A DNA stretch of 64,000 nt from Pseudomonas sp. RIT-PI-r (GTDB taxonomy: Bacteria; Pseudomonadota; Gammaproteobacteria; Pseudomonadales; Pseudomonadaceae), in NCBI RefSeq assembly GCF_001297015.1, contig NZ_LIGE01000022.1:124001-188000 (forward strand), written 5' to 3'. Shown one piece after another: positions 58,754 through 64,000 of this stretch (its first letter is position 1; each line of letters begins with the position of its first letter). A model generated the notes under the pieces. The model had not been told where the DNA came from. It saw nothing but the letters and a program-made list of their open reading frames with translations, and made no database searches. Position numbers and translations under genes: made by a program.

Positions 58754-58843
58754 TCAGACAGACCGGGCGATATCCGGCGGGCGTGCGGAGTGACGCAGCT
58801 TGGAACGGCGCAGGGCCATGGGGAGATTGACGATACGATTCAT
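58754..58843 (-). CDS. Possible 29-residue leader peptide
   Basis: MNRIVNLPMALRRSKLRHSARPPDIA..., basic, with AGGGG about seven bases upstream. It lies 130 bases before the second puuA-type gene on the same strand and could be an upstream ORF. Support is weak. The rest of 58625-59032 shows no clear gene. Confidence 0.3.
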   Translation of the reverse strand: MNRIVNLPMALRRSKLRHSARPPDIARSV

Positions 58844-59032
58844 ACGCCGCCCCTGTGAGAGAGGGCGCGCAGGGTAGAGACGTTCAACGATTCTGCTTGT
58901 TGTAGTGACGTACTCATAACGCGTGTTTCCGTTGGCGGAAAACGTCGGTGGCGGGCTGACCCGCCGACCGGTGTGCCCGGATAGTAAGGGGGAATTCCCG
59001 GGCGTGTAAACGGGAGATTCGCAGGCCAGGGT

Positions 59033-60376
59033 TCAGCGCATCAGGTGAAAGCCCAGCCCGGCGAGGGCGCAAACGATCAACACACTGATCACGCCGCGTT
59101 TGAAAACGAACAAGGCCAATGCTGCTGCAACCGCCAGCATCAGCGAAAACACATCAAGCGCCCCGGCAAAACCGTTTGGCCACAACACGTGATAGGCGAA
59201 GAAACACGCCAGATTCACAATCACCCCGACCACGGCAGCGGTGATCGCCGTCAGCGGTGCGGTGAACTTCAGTTCGTTGTGGGTCGATTCCACCAACGGC
59301 CCGCCGGCCAAAATGAACAGAAACGAGGGCAGGAAGGTGAACCAGGTCACCAGCGTTGCGGCCAGTGCGCCGGCGGCAAACGCATGTTCGGCGCCGAACG
59401 TCGGTTGCACGTAGGCACCGACGAAACCGACAAACGCCACCACCATGATCAGCGGGCCCGGCGTGGTTTCGCCCAGCGCGAGGCCGTCGATCATCTGTGT
59501 CGGCGTCAACCAGCCGTAATGTCCGACGGCGCCCTGATAGACGTAAGGCAGTACCGCGTAGGCGCCACCAAAGGTAAGCAGCGCAGCTTTGGTGAAGAAC
59601 CAGGCCATTTGTGTGAACGTGCCATCCCAGCCGAATAACGCCGTCAACAACGCCATGGGCAAACACCAGAGCACTGCGCCGATCAACGCCAGACGCAGCA
59701 GCTTCGGCGGGCTGAAACGGGCATGTTCGGGGGCCGGCGTATCGTCGTCGATCAACGCCGGGCCGAAGGATTTATCGCTGTTGCGCGCACCCGCGTTGCT
59801 GAACCGCTGCGGCGCGAATCGTCCGCCCAGATAGCCGATCAACGCAGCCCCGAGGACGATCAAGGGGAAGGGCAGATTGAAGGCGAAAATCGCCACGAAC
59901 GAGGCTCCGGCAATCGCCCACAGCCACGCGTTTTTCAACGCACGCGAGCCGATGCGATGCGCGGCGTGCAGGACAATCGCCGTGATTGCCGGTTTGATTC
60001 CGTAAAATACCCCTGCCACTGCTGGCACATCACCGAAGGCGATGTACAGCCAGGACAAGGCGATCAGAATGAACAACGATGGCAGCACAAACAGCGCACC
60101 GGCTATCACGCCACCCCATGTGCGATGCAGCAGCCAGCCGATATACGTTGCCAATTGCTGAGCCTCGGGGCCGGGCAGCAACATGCAGTAGTTGAGTGCG
60201 TGCAGGAAACGTTTTTCGGAGATCCAGCGCCGACGCTCGACCAGTTCCTGATGCATGATCGCGATCTGCCCGGCCGGCCCGCCGAAACCGATGCAGCCGA
60301 GTTTCAGCCAGAAACGCCAGGCCTGGCGCAGGGTCACGGGATCGGGGCGGGGCAGGTGGTTCGGCGCTGTGCTCAA
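59033..60376 (-). CDS. chrA: Chromate transporter ChrA, two-domain
   Basis: 447 residues with two CHR domains: FWLKLGCIGFGGPAGQIAIMH and LNYCMLLPGPEAQQLATYIGW in the first; FFTKAALLTFGGAYAVLPYVYQ and LALGETTPGPLIMVVAFVGFVGAY in the second. The start is TTG (60376), with GGAG seven bases upstream. Exports chromate; a sulfate or other oxyanion role is possible for chromosomal copies. Confidence 0.9.
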   Translation of the reverse strand: MSTAPNHLPRPDPVTLRQAWRFWLKLGCIGFGGPAGQIAIMHQELVERRRWISEKRFLHALNYCMLLPGPEAQQLATYIGWLLHRTWGGVIAGALFVLPSLFILIALSWLYIAFGDVPAVAGVFYGIKPAITAIVLHAAHRIGSRALKNAWLWAIAGASFVAIFAFNLPFPLIVLGAALIGYLGGRFAPQRFSNAGARNSDKSFGPALIDDDTPAPEHARFSPPKLLRLALIGAVLWCLPMALLTALFGWDGTFTQMAWFFTKAALLTFGGAYAVLPYVYQGAVGHYGWLTPTQMIDGLALGETTPGPLIMVVAFVGFVGAYVQPTFGAEHAFAAGALAATLVTWFTFLPSFLFILAGGPLVESTHNELKFTAPLTAITAAVVGVIVNLACFFAYHVLWPNGFAGALDVFSLMLAVAAALALFVFKRGVISVLIVCALAGLGFHLMR

Positions 60377-60427
60377 GCGAGACTCCGGAGTTGGGTCCTG
60401 GCGGAGCGGCTATCTAATCAGACTTTC

Positions 60428-60724
60428 AACCCTCACCCCAGCCCTCTCCCAGAGGGAGAGGGGGCTGACCGAGGTGTCTGGCGTTATCCATCGACCTGAA
60501 AGACCGAGTCGATTATGGATTGGTCATCAGCCAAATGCTCGAGGAAGAGGGGCCGGCCAGCTACGCAGGGAGAGATAGCGGACCGGGGTTATGTGCGTTT
60601 CACATCGAGCTGAAAGGGTTTGATCAATTATGGATTCACCACAACTCCTTCACGTCGGCGTACTTCTGCAATATCCCCCAATCAGTACCCTCTCCCTCGG
60701 GGAGAGGGCTAGGGTGAGGGGCTT
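60428..60724. repeat. MITE-like repeat, duplicated, before chrA
   Basis: Ends CCCTCACCCCAGCCCTCTCC and GGGAGAGGGCTAGGGTGAGG; interior has two copies of a CGACCTGAAAG / ATTATGGATT unit (60493-60525 and 60604-60640). Lies between moaE and chrA on the minus strand. Confidence 0.78.
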
Positions 60725-60731
60725 TTGCTTT

Positions 60732-61193
60732 TCAGGCATGCGCCAGACTCCAGCGCAACGCCGCATCCCGATCGCTCTCACGGCCCTCGACCCAATGCGC
60801 ACCCTGCGCCGTAGTCTCACGCTTCCAGAACGGCGCGCGGGTCTTGAGCACGTCCATGATGAATGCGCAGGCTTCGAACGCCATATGCCGATGCTTGCTG
60901 CTGACTCCGACAAACACGATCGGCTCACTCACTGACAGCGCGCCGACCCGATGCACAATCTCCACCCCCAACAGCGGCCAGCGCTCGCGGGCTTCTTCGG
61001 CGATCTGCTCAAGGGCCTTTTCGGTCATACCCGGATAGTGCTCAAGAAACAGTTCACTCACGCTCTGACCAATATTCAGATCACGCACATAACCAATGAA
61101 ATTCACCACCGCGCCCACCCGTGGATTGCGCGCGTGCAGGTCGGCAGTCAACTGGCCGACATCGAAACTTTTATGCTGGACTCGAATAGCCAT
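60732..61193 (-). CDS. moaE: Molybdopterin synthase catalytic subunit MoaE
   Basis: 153 residues. Converts precursor Z to molybdopterin with MoaD sulfur. GAVVNFIGYVRD near the N-terminus, HRVGALSVSE, VFVGVSSKHRHMAFEACAF and the catalytic Lys region APFWKRE. Last gene of fdhD-moaC-moaD-moaE; three bases after moaD. Confidence 0.95.
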   Translation of the reverse strand: MAIRVQHKSFDVGQLTADLHARNPRVGAVVNFIGYVRDLNIGQSVSELFLEHYPGMTEKALEQIAEEARERWPLLGVEIVHRVGALSVSEPIVFVGVSSKHRHMAFEACAFIMDVLKTRAPFWKRETTAQGAHWVEGRESDRDAALRWSLAHA

Positions 61194-61196
61194 TGA

Positions 61197-61448
61197 TCAA
61201 CCCCCGGTCACAGGCGGAAAAAACGCGATTTCATCGAAATCCTCAATCGCCTGACCGGGCTGACACAACTCTTGATTCACCGCGCACATCAGGTTGCCGG
61301 CGCCGAGCACTTCACGCCACAGATCTCCGCGCTGCATAAGCATTTGCCGCACATCTTCAACGCTGCCCAAAGCCTCAGTCAGCGGGATCTTTTCACCACC
61401 CAGATTCAACCGATCACGGTAGCTGGCGAAGTAGTTGATCAGAATCAT
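61197..61448 (-). CDS. moaD: Molybdopterin synthase sulfur carrier MoaD
   Basis: 83-residue ubiquitin-fold protein ending in the required Gly-Gly (FFPPVTGG). Starts [14 protein letters not shown] at 61448, overlapping the moaC stop by three bases; the longer frame to 61703 is a moaC shadow. Confidence 0.94.
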   Translation of the reverse strand: MILINYFASYRDRLNLGGEKIPLTEALGSVEDVRQMLMQRGDLWREVLGAGNLMCAVNQELCQPGQAIEDFDEIAFFPPVTGG

Positions 61449-61930
61449 TGCGCGCCCTCCCATTGAAAGTGACCGGAGCGCCCGCCCTGTTTGCTGAGCA
61501 GGCGGATATCGCCGATGACCATCGCCCGGTCCACCGCTTTGCACATGTCGTAGATGGTCAGCGCGGCAACGCTGGCGGCGGTCAACGCTTCGAGTTCGAC
61601 ACCGGTCTGGCCGGTGAGGCGGCAGGTGCTGGTGATCTGCACACGATCCGGTTCGCAGGCCTTGAGTTCGACGTGAATCGAACTGAGCAACAGCGCATGG
61701 CACAGCGGGATCAGTTCATGTGTGCGTTTGGCTGCCTGAATCCCGGCGATCCGCGCCACCGCGAAGACATCGCCTTTCGGGTGGCCGTTGGCCTGAATCA
61801 TCTGCAGGGTTTGCGGGCGCATCTGCACCCAGGCTTGCGCCGTGGCTTCTCGGCGGGTCGCGGCTTTGTCGCTGACGTCGACCATGTTGGCGCGGCCCTG
61901 ATCGTCGAGGTGGGTGAGGGTGTGGCTCAT
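61445..61930 (-). CDS. moaC: Cyclic pyranopterin monophosphate synthase MoaC
   Basis: 161 residues from ATG 61930, which overlaps the fdhD stop (ATGA). Conserved [43 protein letters not shown], and MCKAVDRAM (active site). Forms cPMP in cofactor synthesis. Coupled to fdhD and moaD. Confidence 0.95.
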   Translation of the reverse strand: MSHTLTHLDDQGRANMVDVSDKAATRREATAQAWVQMRPQTLQMIQANGHPKGDVFAVARIAGIQAAKRTHELIPLCHALLLSSIHVELKACEPDRVQITSTCRLTGQTGVELEALTAASVAALTIYDMCKAVDRAMVIGDIRLLSKQGGRSGHFQWEGAQ

Positions 61931-62772
61931 GCGGCAAACTCCTGGAGCGGGCTGTAAATTCGCGGGGCGTTGCGGTGTGGCACATGGATCAGATTGAGTC
62001 GGTGCTTGAGCGCCCAGCGCACGGTCAACGCGGTAGGTGCCGAAAGACTGACGAGGGTGCCGAGGCGGGCGCGCACGGCTTTGTGGATCAGTTCGAGACT
62101 GCAACGGCTGGTGACCACGACGAAGCCTGCACGCGGGTCGATGGCGTCGCTCTGCATCGCGCCGATCAGCTTGTCGAGGGCGTTGTGGCGGCCGATATCT
62201 TCGCGGCACAGCAAGGCTTCACCGTCAGCGTCGAAGTACAGCGCGGCGTGCAGGGCGCCGCTGCTGCGCGCCAGTTGTTGAGCGGCTTCGATGCGTTGGC
62301 GGATGCCGTCGAAATGCTCGGCTGGCGGTAGTGGTGAAGGTTGCAGAATCTGCAGTTGTGGCAGCGCCTGCTCCAGCGCTTCAACGCCACAGATGCCGCA
62401 ACCGCTGGTGCCGGTCATTTGCCGACGGTGATCCTTCAAGGCCCAGAACGCGCGGCTGGAAATCTGCACATCGGCCTGACAGGCCTGGTCGAAATGCGTG
62501 AGGCGGACGTCGTAGATCTCGTCGACGCTGTCGATGATCGCGTTGCTCAAACTGAAGCCACGGATGAAGTCTTCGAGGTTGCCGGGCGAGACCATCATCA
62601 CTGCTTGGCTCAGGCCGTTGTAGCTGATGGCCAGGGCGATTTCGGAGGCCAGCGCGGCGTGGGAGATGGCGGCGTCGGGCAGGTATTCGCGAAACGCCAC
62701 CTGCGCCGGTTGCGGGGCGGGGGCGTTGGGTTCGCTGGTGGATTCTGTGATGGTTTCGAGGTGGCAGAGCAT
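61927..62772 (-). CDS. fdhD: Formate dehydrogenase sulfur carrier FdhD
   Basis: 281 residues; passes sulfur from IscS to the molybdenum cofactor of formate dehydrogenase. The catalytic CxxC is in TSGCGICG (about 125), with [13 protein letters not shown] and [15 protein letters not shown]. First gene of the operon with moaCDE; the dehydrogenase gene is not in the window. Confidence 0.93.
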   Translation of the reverse strand: MLCHLETITESTSEPNAPAPQPAQVAFREYLPDAAISHAALASEIALAISYNGLSQAVMMVSPGNLEDFIRGFSLSNAIIDSVDEIYDVRLTHFDQACQADVQISSRAFWALKDHRRQMTGTSGCGICGVEALEQALPQLQILQPSPLPPAEHFDGIRQRIEAAQQLARSSGALHAALYFDADGEALLCREDIGRHNALDKLIGAMQSDAIDPRAGFVVVTSRCSLELIHKAVRARLGTLVSLSAPTALTVRWALKHRLNLIHVPHRNAPRIYSPLQEFAA

Positions 62773-62893
62773 CTTGAAAGTCCCGAAGCGCTGAAGAGTG
62801 TTCAGGCTACGGGGGCGTTAAAAATGCGTCCAATCGCTTGTTCTGATGTGGTGATTGCTTTGGTCGATCAACCGAGATGTGTATTGACTGGTC

Positions 62894-62970
62894 CGGCCTC
62901 ATCGCGAGCAGGCTCACTCCTACATTTGGAATGCGTTCCCCTGTAGGAGTGAGCCTGCTCGCGATGAGGG
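62894..62970. repeat. REP-like pair, outward facing
   Basis: Units of the GTAGGAGTGAGCCTGCTCGC class between fdhD and the LysR gene. Nothing else in 62773-62988. Confidence 0.88.
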
Positions 62971-62988
62971 CCTGACATCCAACATCAA

Positions 62989-63888
62989 TTACTGAGCAGA
63001 CACTTCTACCCCAAACAACTTCCGCGCCTCGGCAAAACACTTCTCGGCAATCGCCGAACGCGGCTCGGTCTTGCGCATCACCAGGCCCAGCGGCGCAAGC
63101 ACACTGGCATCCGGCAGTTGCATGAACGACAGGTGTTCGATCGGCTCTTCCAGGCCACTGTCCAGCGGCATGATCGCGCAGCAGAAGCCTTGGTGAATCG
63201 CCTGCAACAGCTGATAGGTCGAATCGCTTTCCATGATCGGCTGCGGGCTGAGGCCACGGCTGCGGAAGCTCAAGTCAATGGATTTTCGGTAATGCATGCC
63301 GGCGGTGATCATCCCCAGCGGTAACTCGGCGGCGTCTTCCCAGCTCATCTGCGAGCCTTCGAACTGGAAGTGGCGGGTGTCGTAGAGCAGGCCGACACGG
63401 GTTTCGCCGATCTCGAAAAACTCGAAATAGTTCGGGTTGACGTGGTCCAGATAGCACACGCCGAGATCAAGCTGATTATTGCCCAGCCCGGCGATGATCT
63501 CGTCGGAACTGAGCGACGACAGACTGAACTTCAACTCCGGATACGTCCCCGACAACCCCTGAATGTAATTGACCGGGTTGAAGCTGCTCAGCGGCACCAG
63601 ACCCAGACGCAGACTACCCACCAGTTGCCCGCGACACGCCGCCGCTTCGGCGAACAAACCGTCATGCGCTGCGAGCAAGGTACGCGCCCAGGCCAGCACA
63701 CGCTCGCCGGCCTGGGTGAAGCCTTCAAAGCGCTGGCCACGGTTGACCAGCACCAGATCCAGTTCGTCTTCCAGATTGCGCAGGCGCATCGACAACGTCG
63801 GTTGGGTGATGTGGCAGCGTGCGGCGGCCTGGCCGAAGTGGCGGGTTTCGTCCAGCGCGATCAGGAACTTGAGTTGTTTGATGTCCAC
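62989..63888 (-). CDS. LysR-family regulator upstream of fdhD
   Basis: 299 residues: winged helix MDIKQLKFLIALDETRHFGQ, AARCHITQPTLSMRLRNLEDEL (about 20-42), then a LysR ligand domain (VGSLRLGLVPLSSFNPV onward). Positioned and transcribed ahead of fdhD; such LysR genes adjoin formate dehydrogenase loci in pseudomonads. The divergent gene lies outside the window; 63889-64000 is probably its promoter. Confidence 0.88.
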   Translation of the reverse strand: MDIKQLKFLIALDETRHFGQAAARCHITQPTLSMRLRNLEDELDLVLVNRGQRFEGFTQAGERVLAWARTLLAAHDGLFAEAAACRGQLVGSLRLGLVPLSSFNPVNYIQGLSGTYPELKFSLSSLSSDEIIAGLGNNQLDLGVCYLDHVNPNYFEFFEIGETRVGLLYDTRHFQFEGSQMSWEDAAELPLGMITAGMHYRKSIDLSFRSRGLSPQPIMESDSTYQLLQAIHQGFCCAIMPLDSGLEEPIEHLSFMQLPDASVLAPLGLVMRKTEPRSAIAEKCFAEARKLFGVEVSAQ

Positions 63889-64000
63889 GATGGCACCTGC
63901 TCGATGAGGATTTTTTGATTGAGTATTGACGCAGATGCGCGAGGCGCACGAAAAGCGCAGGGTGCGACGATCTCATCTGAACGATTGTTCGTCCAATCGG

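Overview
This window looks like chromosomal DNA of a fluorescent pseudomonad (Pseudomonas fluorescens / P. koreensis type). The evidence is high-GC codon use throughout, PauR- and PuuABCD-type polyamine genes, an OprD porin, DUF6124- and PtrA/DUF2790-type small proteins, and a very high density of Pseudomonas REP-like palindromes. I see no rRNA, tRNA, phage, insertion sequence or CRISPR array.

Layout. 1-4511: MarR regulator (3' end only) followed by an EmrAB-type tripartite drug efflux operon. 4629-9236: housekeeping genes lpxH, ppiB, glnS and cysS. 9492-10709: an MFS permease. 11001-19169: a sigma-54 activator of the AcoR family next to a six-gene GlpSTPQUV-type glycerol ABC transporter, with a sigma-54 promoter and a repeated hexamer upstream. 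19526-20139: a VapBC-type toxin-antitoxin pair. 20495-29653: a CzcRS two-component system, divergent CzcCBA metal efflux and two small PtrA-like secreted proteins, followed by a broken DUF6124 gene and an OprD porin. 32163-35520: lipoproteins, a frameshifted DUF1428 gene and thpR. 35526-46998: a candidate small RNA, a putrescine ABC transporter (potG-H-I-F), puuD, puuA-puuC-puuB and the polyamine regulator pauR. 47015-50114: an AT-richer islet of small, mostly exported unknown proteins, including one made of six alternating cysteine repeats. 50280-55654: a MESH1-like HD hydrolase, an AbrB-family membrane protein, a quinone oxidoreductase with divergent LysR, and a DeoR regulator. 55829-58624: a second gamma-glutamylpolyamine oxidase/synthetase pair. 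59033-63888: ChrA, the fdhD-moaC-moaD-moaE operon and a LysR regulator.

How it fits together. Putrescine imported by PotFGHI would be gamma-glutamylated (PuuA), oxidised (PuuB, PuuC) and hydrolysed to GABA (PuuD), with PauR as repressor; the second PuuA/PuuB pair probably handles another polyamine. The CzcRS regulon appears to extend beyond the efflux pump: one box is shared by the czcC, ptrA-like and oprD upstream regions. FdhD and MoaCDE together serve a molybdenum formate dehydrogenase that is outside the window.

Least explained items: the cysteine-repeat protein; a hairpin motif shared by the candidate sRNA and the oprD 3' region; an asymmetric pair of ABC ATPases; a possible pseudoknot leader before the DUF6124 pseudogene; a long hairpin upstream of pauR; and a MITE-like repeat family, one copy of which holds a fourfold tandem array.
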